From positions 60,093,501 to 60,157,500 of the forward strand of contig CM059584.1 in the NCBI GenBank assembly GCA_030407085.1: 64,000 nt of DNA, written 5' to 3'. This document shows, one piece after another, positions 33,133-46,515 of the stretch; position 1 is the first letter of the stretch; each line of letters begins with the position of its first letter. Under the pieces are notes generated by a model. That model was not told the origin of the DNA, did not search any database, and saw only the letters and a program-made list of their open reading frames with translations. Position numbers and translations under genes: made by a program. The DNA comes from Trichopria drosophilae (taxonomy: Eukaryota > Arthropoda > Insecta > Hymenoptera > Diapriidae).

Positions 33133-34114
33133 ATCTGCAGAAATTTCTGCGCAAGCAGTTCTAATGCGTTCCACCATGTTTTCACGAGTCGTTGGTACTT
33201 GTTCATGAACCTTACCTCTTAGGTAACCCTATAGGAAGAAATCCGATGTATAGGATGTTAAATCGGGTGACCTCGCCGGCCAATTAATGGGGCCACCTCT
33301 ACCAATCCACCGACCATTGTAATCACGGTCTAGTACTTCCCTTGCTACTCTTGAAAAATGTGCTGGGCAACCATCATGCTGAAACCGCAATTGTCCGTCG
33401 GATGTCCATAGCAACATCGTCAAGTAGTAATGGTAGTTCTTGTTCTCGGAAATCTCGATAATTTGTTCCATTCAAATTACCTTCAATGAAATAAGGACCA
33501 ATGAGTTTATTTCCTATGATTCCACACCAAACGGTCACCGACCAAGGACGTTGATGACTAACTTGTCGTAACCAATGGGGATTTTCTACGCTCAAGTAAT
33601 GCATGTTATGCCTATTGACGCCACCATGGTTCGTGAATGTAGATTCATCTGAAAATAATACATTAACAAAGAAATTATGGTTCGTTTGCATTTTTTGAAG
33701 TGCCCATTCACAAAACACCACTCGGTTATGAAAATCATCGCGATGTAGTTCCTGATGCAGTGAAATGTGATATGGGTGAAACTTATGACGATGCAATATT
33801 CTTTGAATACTATCTCTGGAAATGCCGGAAACGCGATGTAATTGTCGTGTGCTTACATGTGGATTTTGGTGCATAGCGGCTAGTACAGCTACTTCGTTAG
33901 CTTCTCCTGTAACTGTTAATCTTCGCTTCCTTTTTTTCATTTGTACGCTGCCGTCAGAGTGAAAGGCATTCACAACTTTGTAAAAAAAAGGACGCGAGCG
34001 AGCATTATCTGGAAAACGCTCAACATACAACTCAACAGCATCGTCAATATTCCTCCTACAATCACCATAAACAAGAATCATTTCGATTTTTTCGGGAATT
34101 CTAGCAGAATTCAT
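33133..34114 (-). pseudogene. Mariner-like transposase, main part
   Basis: Starts at ATG 34112-34114 with NSARIPEKIEMILVYGDCRR, the first HTH of the same insect mariner-like group as 6764-7408. A second HTH follows (VSTRQLHRVSGISRDSIQRIL). The first catalytic Asp is in LFSDESTFTNHGGVN. A frameshift near 33390 separates it from FQHDGCPAHFSR (second Asp) and WPARSPDLTSY (third acidic site region). The TAG within FFL-stop-GYLRGKVHEQVP replaces the usual Trp codon. The last codons run into the gypsy target duplication and resume at 22439. At least two lesions inactivate it. About 350 residues in total is the normal family length. Confidence 0.88.
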
Positions 34115-34242
34115 TTTTAACTTGCAATTCGATTTAAGCAATGAAGGGTAGAAAAAAAATTAAACTGAAAGTTGTTATTCTAAAAGCAAAGTAACCTCCT
34201 ACCGAATGACTACCAATACAATGGACTTCAAAAACAGCCTTA

Positions 34243-35020
34243 CACTGAGAGACCGTGAATATTAAATTTTAATTTGGGGATTAGGCAGTTGCGATATCCG
34301 TTTACTTCCCTTCTGGAAAGTAGAGAAAAATGTAGGTGAACTGGTTACGTGTGACTCAACTTATTTTATATAAAATGATATGCTACTTTATTTTCGAGTT
34401 ATGTCGCCCCCTAGCGTTATGTAACAGAACCGGCGCCGGCGATGGCCGAAATGCAAGCGATGGACATGTATGAAACCACGTGAGTTTTCTCGGAGTCCGG
34501 TACACGGCGACGAAATCCCCAAACGAAGTCGCACTTCCTTTTGTTTAATAGAAGCTGGTTTGACTGTCAATGCTCAGCTTATTTATTCTCATTTCGCAAA
34601 AAGCTTACATAGAGAGAATGAATGAGCTGAGTGAAGGGACATCCCGCGTTTTTTAATGGATTGCGTGATGACCTCTTTAATTTATTAAATAATAAATTTA
34701 AAACGTAAAATGTAATTTTATTGAAGGTAGAAAACATCACATATTTATAAAACTGCTTCCATATTGTATGCACAATTTTTAATGTAATCAGTTTTGATTT
34801 TTAATATGAAAAATATCAATTATTCATAATATTAATTTTTCGAATGGACATTATTAAAATTTTATATTCAGAATAACAATTTTCGCTATAGGTATTACTA
34901 AATATTAGAATTTTTAATATTAAATTTTCATAAAGGTATCAAATTTTCCCTATTTTAATATAAAAAATATTAAAATTTGGTAAAATAATACTAAATTTTA
35001 ATAAAGTCGGTCTCTCAGTG
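34243..35020. mobile_element. TA-flanked MITE, 778 bp
   Basis: Terminal inverted repeats CACTGAGAGACCG (34243) and CGGTCTCTCAGTG (to 35020) are exact over 13 bases and flanked by TA on both sides (34241-34242, 35021-35022). Inner TATTAAATTTTAAT-like sequence extends the similarity. The centre (34390-34570) is GC-richer with a short unassigned frame. A non-autonomous Tc1/mariner-type element. Confidence 0.85.
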
Positions 35021-35582
35021 TATTGCGGCGATTTAAAAGTACTAACTAGCGGGCCTGGGGATATCCTTGCGGCAAATCAATTATCTGTAGCTGTCATCTG
35101 ATCAATTTGTCAGAAGGATAAAAGATTGATAATAGGGCTTCACGTTGAAGACTTGAAATTATTCCCCCTTATACACCGAGATTGTGAGGGTGGGGGATAA
35201 ATTAGGAGTCATTACATATCATTTTTTAAAATATGGAATACGACTACTTTACTTTCTTTGATCTGAAACGAATTCTGGTGACATTCTCAATTTGTAACGA
35301 TATTTTATACATTTTCATTTTTATCATCGAACCAAAACACAAAAACTCGTCGATCAAATTGGTGCACTTTTTTCCGAGGAATCCAAATCTGCAATAAAAA
35401 ATGGAGGGTCCCTATTTAAGTTTTATTGTCCCCCCTTCGCCTTCCCTCAGGGGGGGGGGGGAGGGTTGATTTCATTATTACCCCCTTGGTGTCGAACAAC
35501 TATCATTCCACACCTTTTTTGATTCTGTGCATAGTTCTCGAGATATTTCTATGTCTTCAGATAAATCGACCACCCTGTTTAT

Positions 35583-37333
35583 AAAGATTTATAAAACGAA
35601 TATTGTAGGTGACCAATATTCCATTTCAAATCTTGCAATGAAAATAAATTTAAAATTCAAAATAATGTTTTATGCGATTTTTATTGTTCTTTTGAATAAA
35701 TAAAGACATACGTATTTTTTTGTTTTGTACACAAACAATTTTTCGCGAAGTTACGGCCTCCACAAAAATTTCGCTGGTGATTTCATTTTTGCCAAACAGG
35801 TAGGAAAATATATTCAAATCTCTCTATTTTCGTTAAAAATCGATATTTTAGCATTCTGTTTTCTTAATTTTTTAGTAGCGTTTAAAATGTTCTTTCATGG
35901 CCATTTTGAAATTTTATCAAGTTTGAAAATTAACAAAATGGCGGCCATATTTTAAAAAATAAAAAAAATCGTTTTTCTCAAAAACATCATTTTTCAACAT
36001 TCTATTTTTTTTATGATTAGACAATATAAAAAGGAATGTTTTGCAATAGGTTTGGTCTGCGATAAAATGGTGTGGACGCGTCAAGATTTTTTTTAATCGG
36101 CATTTAGCAGGTTGCAGCAACGTCATCTTTCATTTATTGAAATAAAAGAGAAATTTGGATCATATCTATTAGCCATAGAAACTTTCAAATATTATTATTA
36201 ATAAACAATTTGATTATATTTTAAAAATAAAGGCGTGCTGTTGTTAACGACCGGTGGATGACATTCGTTGAAAAATGTTTGCATGCAATATTCGCATGAA
36301 AAATGCGTCAGTATATACAAATGAACGTGTCGTTGAGGTTTCATGTTACAGATGAAACACACATCTACTTATCTAATCGTGATACAATTACAATTCAAAA
36401 AGCACCCCAATTCGTGAGAGGTAATGGGACTCACTTCAAAAAGTACCCCAATGGGATGAGAATCCTATCACGTCCATGTCGTTCATCCTGGGTAGCGCTA
36501 AGTAGGGTTGTAATATTTATTGTAAGATTCTTAATATATGAAAGAAAAATTTCTCCTGAAAATTCTGCACTTTTCTTATTTTTTCTTGTTCTATTTACGC
36601 ATTAATATTAGACATCAACAATGGCGATACGCTCAATTTTATGAACGGACCTAACGGTGTTTGAACATATTTTCCTTGGGCTGATAACAGAGTAAGCGGT
36701 AGCACGTTTTTATTCTTAAAATATAAAAAATTGTTTGTTAGTGTTAATGTGTAAGAGTTTCTATTTGTAATATATATGCTCAACATTTTCCTGTTGTTTT
36801 ACTAACTGAAAGATGACGCCGCTGAAACCTGATAAATAACGATTTCTTTTTTTCAGAAAAAAAAATCTTGACGCTTTCACACCGTTTTAGCGCAGACCAA
36901 ACTTATTGGAAAACTTTCCTTTTTATAGTGTATAGTTATGATACAAAAAATTAGAATTTTGAAAATCAAGTTTTTCTTTTTTTTTTAAAAAAATGACCGA
37001 CATTTTGTTAATTTTCAAAATTTTGTAAAATTTCAAAATGGCCATGAAACAACATTTAAAACACTACTGAATTAAGAAAACAGAATGTTAAAATATCGAT
37101 TTTTACCGGAAATAGAGAGATTTAAAAATAATTTCCTATCTGTTTCGGACAAAACTGAAATCACCAGCGAGAGATTTTGTGCAAAACAAAAAAATACGTA
37201 TCTCTTAATTTACCTAAAAGAACAATAAAAATAGGATAGAACATGATTTTAAATTTGAAACTTTTTTCATTGCAGGATTTGAAATGGGATTGGTCAGGTG
37301 GACAATTGCAAAACCTTATAAAATTTTGTCGAA
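35583..37333. mobile_element. Foldback element with ~500-bp arms
   Basis: The left arm (about 35583-36100) and right arm (about 36865-37333) are inverted copies. CCATTTCAAATC pairs with GATTTGAAATGG, AAAAATCGATATTTTA with TAAAATATCGATTTTT, and TTTGGTCTGCG with CGCAGACCAAA. The arms differ by perhaps 15-20%. The 760-base centre (36110-36860) has no recognisable gene. It abuts the right end of the mariner transposon. Exact ends and target duplication were not determined. Confidence 0.7.
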
Positions 37334-39633
37334 TACCCAGATATAACTTAAAAATTGTGATAAGACAATTTTTTTGAAAGAAATTTTTGTATTTTGGGCC
37401 CTGAATCGCGATGCTCTTAATTTTCTAAATATTAATCGAGAAAATTAATGTAAATATATAATTATTACTTGTAAAAGAACAGACTTTGAAGATAGACAAA
37501 ATTATAAACGTATTCTTCAAAACGTGCAAGTAATGAAGACACTTCTTATACATTGTTTGACATTATTTATTACAAGTATTTTTATTTTTTGGTAAAGAAT
37601 AATTTAAAATTTGTTTATAGTATTGTGAATTTACATTGTATTTTCACTGACAACTGTCGATAAATATTTTTTAAAAAAGTTACGCAACAACTTTTAAGTG
37701 AATGTTGACGGGCATAGAAGGAAGGGACAATCGGATACCCTGCCAGAGAATTATAAGAAGTCCATTCACAGAAAAAAATGATATCCATGTAAATATGCAT
37801 ATTATTGATTATTACTTCTCATTATTATTTCATAATCATTTCAACATTACTTCCAAAAAAATATTTCAGTTGAACATATTCTAGGCAATGCAGTACAAAT
37901 CCAATATTAACGGTTGAAATTTAGTATTAATTAATAACAAAACTTTTCAGAAGAGTCAAAGACTGTCAAATTTGATTATTAAAATTGTCACTTTTCTTAC
38001 AATTTTTAATAATTTTCAACGCCGACTTTTTATGCATATTTTGTAACCAATCGATTTCTGGCATGTATTTTAGAAAAAGAATATACCGAATCCATCTAAT
38101 TAAATGTAAATGATGCAGGCAGACCAATGGTATGTTAAGAATTAACTTCAAGATGCAATATTCTACTTGAAAAATAAAGGAATACGTGTTTGTTAACATT
38201 TTTATAAACAATTTTTTTTGTATTGTTTACCAAAATTTATTACTCCAAATTTTGTCAATAACACAAATTTTTGTAAGTTTCTTATTCAGATGCTCTGAAT
38301 TTACTTACTTTTTAATCTTTCACTCGTGCCCTAGATTTTTTTTCGCATTTTTCATACTTTTTAAAAATATCACGATATATGAATTTTAAATGGTTTCGAC
38401 TTATAAGTGGTGAAAAAAGAAAATTTCTAAAGTGATAAACAATATGAATGTTTAATTGTTCGACACGCTATCCTTTTGTAGGTCGAAAATGATAAAGAAA
38501 CAAAAATAAAGGGTTAAAATAAATTTGGTGATTCGCTTTAAACTTCAGAATGGATATTTATACATTGCACTATTGGTTTTGGGTTTTGGCTTTGGTTTTG
38601 ATATCTTGACTCTACTTTTCAAAACTACGACGTTTATCAACAGACCTATTTTTGCAATGTGAAAGAAAGAATATTTTATTTGTATTTTGCATATAAAATG
38701 GAGATATTTCTTAGTTATTTCTGACTGTAATGTTTCATACTGAACAGATAAAAAACGCAGGGATGTATTGGTTTGGAACTTAATTACTTTTAATCCCATG
38801 ATTCATGCTATATAATGGAAAATTCGTTAGTAGCGTAGAATCTGAATCTACTTTAGACAAACGCGATATAACTATTAGAAAATAATGGATATACATATCG
38901 AGGAAACTTAGTCATATAACAAATTTTCAACATTATTACCGATTTCAGTGAATCTATAAAAAAGAATCTATACATAAATATGTATAGCTTCTTTTTTAAA
39001 CTAGTTAGTCCAGGTATGGTGATGCAAAATTTCACGCTATCAAACTACAAGGGTTAACTAGGAAAAATGTGTCAAAAAAATAGGTTTTCCTGAAATAACT
39101 CTAAAAATATCACATTAAACAAAAAAAGAAATTCACGAAAATTGTATTTGGGGAAATTCTACACAATTTCGACTTTTAAAATAGCTTCTACGACCAATAG
39201 AAGCCGAGATTCTTTTTTGCAAATAATGACAGTTTTGCGGAGTAACTGTAACCCGCGTTTTTCGATTATAAGTAAAAAATAATCATTCGCATCGCAAAAT
39301 ACTTCAAATAAAAGTTTTAGAGGATGAAATTACGAACATTTCATGTTTTTTATGTAATGTTGTGCGTTCAATATTTACGAAGATATCAACGTTTAAAAAA
39401 CAAATTAACGCACAATCGTAACGTTTTTTGCGATGAAATCAATAATTACTGGAAAACCGTGCTTCACGTGGGAAACGTGCATATAATGAAAGTTGCAAAT
39501 AATGAAATTTTGAATCTTTATGTTTAAGAAAAAAATCGTTTTGATCATAAATCCACGATAGCACAAAAGAAAAATATGAAAAGTTGTTATTTTCGTGTAC
39601 TTTTTTTGTAAATAAATATTTTTTGGCTACATT
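37334..39633. other. No recognisable gene
   Basis: 2.3 kb of AT-rich sequence. Short frames on both strands (60-84 codons) are Phe/Ile/Lys/Asn rich and show no motif. No strong repeat partner was recognised in the window. Confidence 0.35.
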
Positions 39634-39835
39634 TACCCGCTAAACATTCCGTTACAGCAACATTTTTGAAACGTCGCATTATAGCCATGCGACCAAACTT
39701 GTTTCATTGCAAAAACGTTTTTGTGACGTCCTTGGAACCAGAAATGTCCTGCCATATTTACGGTTTTTAAATAACGTTTCATTCGTAACGTACCTGCGAC
39801 GTTTGAAAACTATACATCCAACGTTGTAAAAACGT

Positions 39836-39841
39836 TACATT
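39836..39841. repeat. Polinton target-site duplication, left
   Basis: TACATT, identical to 60049-60054 directly outside the right end. Six bases is the expected duplication length for Polinton integrase. Confidence 0.9.
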
Positions 39842-41130
<1,289 letters not shown>

Positions 41131-41361
41131 TGGTCTTCATGCCAGTTCCACATACATACTTTTCGAGGCGATAAACATATTTAATTTATTTTCTATTAAC
41201 TTTAATACATTGTTAAATGCTTGAAATTTGTATTTACTATTTTCATTTGTATTTGTACATTTTTATACTCTAATATTTCACCTATAGTCTACGCAATAGT
41301 ATTAAACATTTTTAAAACCAAACGGGAGTGAATATCGGTTAGATATATGTCATCGTTTTTT

Positions 41362-44300
41362 TTAAACTACTCTAACTGTTTTCTTTTGTTTGCATGTAAC
41401 AACCTCGTGCGTTTCCGTACGTCTTATCGCCCCGAAACGCACTTCAATGCTTTGATTATCATCGGTATCGTTCGTCACGAGATCACGTATCGTTTCGAAA
41501 TTTATTTTACGCCTATTTTCAAAATTCAGTCGAATATCTTTTATTTTGCATACGTTTGTGGTTCCGCACGGTGTTTTAACGCGGTACGCATAAAATTTTG
41601 GCCCTCTAGATATAAATGTTTCTATATAGGATCCTTCACCGTAAGAAGACAATTCGTCTGTCATGTCGCCGAGCAGATTACCCAGTTTCGGTTCATATTG
41701 GTCGTTCGTTCGGTCGCTAACATAAATTACCGAATCGGTGTCATAACACAATACTCGACGTTGGAGTTTTTCTAAATAGGAATATAATTTTAATCGAGCC
41801 TGGGCCGTTGTACAGGCAGCTAGTACGACGTTAGTACACGTCGCTTGTGCGCTTGCTTCTTCCCGGAAAATCCAATTGACAAACATAACATTATCATTTA
41901 CCGGGAGAAGATGCGTTACGTTTTTATCTTCATCTGCGAAAATCTTTAACAACGCGTCTCTTGTATTTACGATTTCGGTTCGGGGCAAATTTTCTCTTTG
42001 ACCAAATTTTCCCCAAAACGAGTTAAGGCATAACTTGGCAACGTATCGTTGACCCGGATTCGTACAGATTTTATCTTTACTCAGACGAATTCCTTCTTCA
42101 CGCTCATACATTTCGAGGTAACGATCTTTCGATAAATCTTCGACACATTCACGAGGCCAACCACTGGCTTCTTGTTTTATTTTTAAGAATGTGTCAATGT
42201 ATTCATTAAAAAGACTACCTTCGCGCGTTTTTGGATTGTATTGTGATATTCGATATTGCCAAATTTCGAATATTTCAACAATACGATACTCTTTCTCGAT
42301 TGATTTCTTTAATTCGTCCGAAACCCACGTGCCCGTGAAAACGCGATCTTGTTCGAGCTCGTGCGAACAATCACGCACCGACTGAATTTGGCAACACGTT
42401 CTACAGAGGGGAAAAAGTAATCTGTCGTGCATTCTTACAGGAAGTACCGGGTGATACAAATTTCGCGGTGGCAATATTTTACATAGAACTAGTCCTTCAA
42501 CACCGTGCAGGGTCACCTTATTAGTGTCGGTTATGGCAGAACACTCTTCGCCGACGTAAACTGTCGGATGACCTATAGGATAACCCCCTGTTTTACAAAT
42601 GTACGGATACAATGAACAAACATCTGTGTAGTGTATTTGTTCATCGTTTTGTACAGTGCAATAGGTAGCTGTGTTTCCAGTTCGGCCACCGAAGAATGCA
42701 TCGCGTGGATTCAGACTTTTTTCAAGTATCAAAGGATTATTCTCAAATATTCTGAAATCAGGGTTGACGATTTTTTCATCGTGGACATCCATGATAGTAA
42801 CATCCATGATATTGAAATACCTGACCTTTATTATCACTGTCGCAAATCGGAGAAAGAAATCCATCTACTCGCGGTCCTTCGGGTAAACGAAATTCACGTG
42901 TGCGTCCAGCGTGTACGATTTGACGTTTGAATTGATGTTCGCATAGTAGGAGCCATTCTATTGCTATTTTCGAATGTTTATCTGTTCGTCTGGAACCGTT
43001 TCGGTGTGGAAGTAAACCGAGGGTTTCAGACTTTAAAAAATTTTTTCTAAAGATACGCGAACACGCCGACGCCAACGTCACACACTCCGTAAAAGGACAT
43101 ACATTGCCGGAAGCTTTAACAATTTTACGAAAAGCAATGCATGCTCTTCTTAAAATTTCTACGTCCATCCGGCAATATTCGACAATGTCTCGTTGTAAAT
43201 CAAATTGATCACAGCGAGCCAATGCATCTGTATACCACGCATAAAAGTTTATCCGCTATTCACGAGACATAGCATTGGGAGCATAAAATTTTGCATCGGG
43301 TAAATTACCAATATAATTTTCGTTATTTAAGGTATTAAAAAAATGTGGAAAGTAACCTTTTTTAACTGAATCCGGTAAACCAAATGCTTTCGGCAAAGCA
43401 CTTAGACGCACATAAAAATAGTTTAAAGTATCGATAAAATAAGTTTTTCCAATTTGAATCTTAATATGTTTTCCGTTTAAAATTACATCGAATACTTGTT
43501 TTCTTTTCTCATTTGTCGGATTTCTATTTTTTTTCGATTAGTGCTCTTAATATGAACTGTGCATCGAAACCTTTAGAATTATGCGCGGCACAAACGATTT
43601 TTGAAAAATTTTTCTTGCTACGAATTACTAAATCGAGCAATTGGTTAACAGGATCCTGCTTAAAGATGAATTCTCTTATTCCACAAAAATTACAGAATAT
43701 ATCCACGCTGTCAATGTCGATACACGCATCGCATACTTGTTGTAAAAGGCAGAGATATACCGTGTGCTTGTTTATTTCAAAGGCACCCCGATACGCCTCG
43801 TCTTGACGCGTTTCGAATTCATCAAAAACAAATAAAGTGGACGGATGGTTCGACAGAGCAGACAATGCTTCTACATTTAAATTCATTATGCCTGATGAAC
43901 CAATATTTCCTTGGTTATTTATTGTGATACTACGAATGTAACAATATTCATTTACCGAGTGTCCACATTTACACCGTTGCAATAATTTACACCGCACGCA
44001 TGATTTCGTCGCAAATTGTTCACGAATGTGTTACAAATTTTACAGATGTTACTTACAGAGAAAATACTTTTAACACCACGTATTGTCTTTGTGTACGATC
44101 TAGCTTTTTTATGGTTTCCTAAACATTTTTCTCCAAAGAAGTAGCGGTTACAAGAGGAGCAGTGTATTATGGTACAGCTCTTGGAACAAGCAGGTTGACA
44201 GTAACATCTGTCGCATGTATTTGAACAACGATGCATGTTTGGGCGTAAAAACTTTTTGTTGCAAAATTGGCAATAATAATTTCTTTTACCACAGATACCC

Positions 44301-45034
44301 ATCATATTTACTATGACTGAAAAGTGCCGAGTACGCGAATGGTATAATAAATTAATAAGTTGGTGGGACTTTTTAATGACACTACGACCATCGAAAAGGG
44401 GTTCCCTACCGTTACCTATAGTATCGTCATCGTGAATTTCCACAGCTATTCCTTTAGTTGAATAATAATTTTGAAATTGGATGAACTGCGGTGTCCAACA
44501 GCCCGTTTCTGGAATAGCAATGTTAACCCGAGAGATTAGTTCTCGCGCACATTGCAATTGATAACGGGTTTTCGTAATGCGTTTCCAAGTGCAATTAAAA
44601 TCTGCATTTGGAATCGAATTTTTATTCAGGAAATATTCGCCCACGACAAGTGGACACAAGTTGTCATCATTAGATATCGTTACAGTCGACCTGCTCTTTA
44701 AAACACTCTCGTCGATCAAACTCCTGTTGTAACCACTACAGTTTGGAATTCGTACGTGATGCACATTTATCTCAAATGTGTCGTCAAGTACGAAATTTCT
44801 CGCACTTTGCACTAACGAACTTATGAGGTTCCACAATTCCTCTTGTTTCAAACTATTAAAGGTTCGAAAGGAAATACTCGCTGGTTTTACAAAACTCGTA
44901 GAGTCAAACGTTATTCCTATTAAATCGACATTATTATCATTATTTCCCGACGGTGTTAAAAAATTATCAGAAACTATTATATTAAATAACTCCTCTATCG
45001 TATTTTCTAAAAACGTCAAAGGATTAATGTTCAT
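41362..45034 (-). pseudogene. Polinton protein-primed DNA polymerase B
   Basis: Read from ATG 45032-45034 leftward. 45034-43952: N-terminal domain and a Cys-rich zinc region (CQFCNKKFLRPNMHRC ... CSSCNRYFFGEKC). 43997-43524: 3'-5' exonuclease motifs (FVFDEFETRQD, AHNSKGFDAQFIL). Next comes IVEYCRMDVEILRRAC (Exo III, about 43190-43140). 42864-41362: polymerase motif A YTDVCSLYPYIC, motif B KLCLNSFWGKFGQR and motif C YDTDSVIYV with its catalytic Asp pair. Lesions: frame change near 43980, frame change near 43525, TAG within SRE-stop-RINFYAWY at about 43261, and frame change near 42850. About 1200 residues in total, the normal Polinton length. It would replicate the element from a protein primer; it is now dead. 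Confidence 0.93.
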
Positions 45035-45108
45035 CGTATGTTCCGTGAGTTTAAAAATAATTTTACATCCTACAACATCGAAACGATTACACTTGTCAAC
45101 ATGGTTTA
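45035..45108. other. Polymerase upstream sequence
   Basis: Short AT-rich gap between the polymerase start codon and a MITE. It probably held the polymerase promoter; no motif was identified. Confidence 0.3.
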
Positions 45109-45808
45109 GTTGTTGGGAAGCTGTGGGTCATTTCCGACGTAATTTTGTACGTAGAATCAGAATCCGAAGTCAGAAGTGGCCCATTACACGAAAAACGCGT
45201 TTTTTTTTCTATTTTTGAGGTCATGTACTGAAGACACATCATTTTCATATCATAGGAGTTTTTCCTTTAGTTGGTTCATGTGGTACTACTCTTTTTCTTT
45301 AATATGGGATGCGTAGAATTCCATTACGACTTTTCTTTACCAAGAAACGCCAATTTGAAATTACGATATACATGTAAACAAATTTACCTTGAAATGCTCT
45401 TGGAGAGCAAGCTCAAGGTCAAATTCAATGTCATGAAACCTATATCAATATAAACAACTATATAAAATATGGATACTAACGTTTCAGTATTGTGACTGTT
45501 TTTTCGATAACGTTAATGGAATATATCTCGTAATTTCAAAATGGCCGTAACTTTGTAAGAAAAAATCTTAGGTGACCGAATAAAACTTCATTTTGAAGGG
45601 TAAAGATAGTACTAAAAGATGCAAATAGTACAGAAGGCCAAACAAAATTGTTGCGTCCTAACGTAACCTCAAACATAACAAAATAACGCGTTTTTCGAGT
45701 ACATGTCCTCAAATATCTCAAAAACCTGACGTGATGGACCAATTCTGACTTCGAGTTTGGATTCTACGCATACAATTACGTCGGAAATGACCCACAGCTT
45801 CCCAACAA
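45109..45808. mobile_element. Inverted-repeat MITE, ~700 bp
   Basis: GTTGTTGGGAAGCTGTGGGT (45109) and ACCCACAGCTTCCCAACAAC (to 45808) are exact inverted complements. Similarity continues inward through TTTCCGACGTAATT and a weaker CAGAAT(C)CGAAGTCAGAA pair. There is no coding capacity. It separates the polymerase from the acidic frame and truncates the latter's 3' end. The target duplication is unclear. Confidence 0.8.
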
Positions 45809-46315
45809 CAACCAAGACTCTCTTTTTTGAAGACCTGTGTTATAATTTCGCGACGAACGATCGACAATTGTTAAATAATTATTGGTATTAGAAACATTAC
45901 CATCTGCAGAAATTTCGCCGCCACCATGTTGTGAGACACTGTTAATACTATCTTCAAGGTAGACAATGGAGGAATCATCTTGAGATTCGACATTTACGAC
46001 GTTATCCTCAAATTCTTCGTCACTAATCTCGACTTCGATGACGTCATCATCATCGCTTTCGTTAATGTGAATAACGTCGTTGCTGAAGTCCATGATGTCA
46101 TCGTCGTCGCTCTCGTTGATTTCAATAACGTCGTACCTGTAGTGCATAATGTCATCGTCGCCGTAATCACTGTACTCACTGGGTAGTTGTAAGTCATTCT
46201 CGAAATAATCTTGCTGCGAGTGTTGCACGTTTGCACATGCTCCGGGATCATCATCATTGGATGAGATTAATACTTCGTTTCTGTCCAGCGTACGCAGAAT
46301 TTCTTCATCCCTAAC
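45809..46315 (-). pseudogene. Acidic protein fragment, unknown function
   Basis: On the minus strand, an Asp/Glu-rich frame with three similar repeats (HINESDDDDVIEVE, EINESDDDDIMDF and a third DYGDDDIMHY). Upstream it is open to about 46308, where TTTTTTATTCCCGTTAG/G resembles a 3' splice site, and reads DEEILRTLDRNEVLISS. Its C-terminus is taken over by the MITE at 45109-45808. It may belong to the same gene as 48210-48776, now separated by the piggyBac-like element; the phases of the splice-like sites do not match. No family was recognised. Confidence 0.4.
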
Positions 46316-46511
46316 GGGAATAAAAAATTATATAAATGTTGACATTTCAAAACAAGTACATATATTTTTTGTTCATTATAATCAAAAACAAACATACGAA
46401 TGACAGAGAACGATTGCGACTCGTGTAATTATTCTTTGGAGAATGTCATCTCAAATTTAAAAAATAAAAGCGAAATTTACTCAAATAAAGTAATCGATTA
46501 ATTAATGTGCT
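46316..46511. other. Intron-like AT-rich sequence
   Basis: Between the acidic frame and the piggyBac-like insertion; no frame. Consistent with an intron or intergenic DNA. Confidence 0.3.
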
Positions 46512-46515
46512 TTAA

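Larger units (their letters stand above)
21518..35578 (-). mobile_element. Mariner-like transposon, split by a gypsy element
   Basis: Left end ACAGGGTGGCCGATTTATCT (from 21518) and right end AGATAAATCGACCACCCTGT (to 35578) are inverted complements with one mismatch. Similarity continues inward for over 200 bases, including GAAGACATAGATATATCTCG against its partner and the GGTGCACTTTTTTCC / GGAAAAAAGTACACC pair. A TA lies next to the left CAGGG end; the right flank reads TT. The transposase is on the minus strand and broken. Removing the 10.7 kb gypsy insertion leaves about 3.4 kb, which also hosts a 0.8 kb MITE. Confidence 0.8.
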
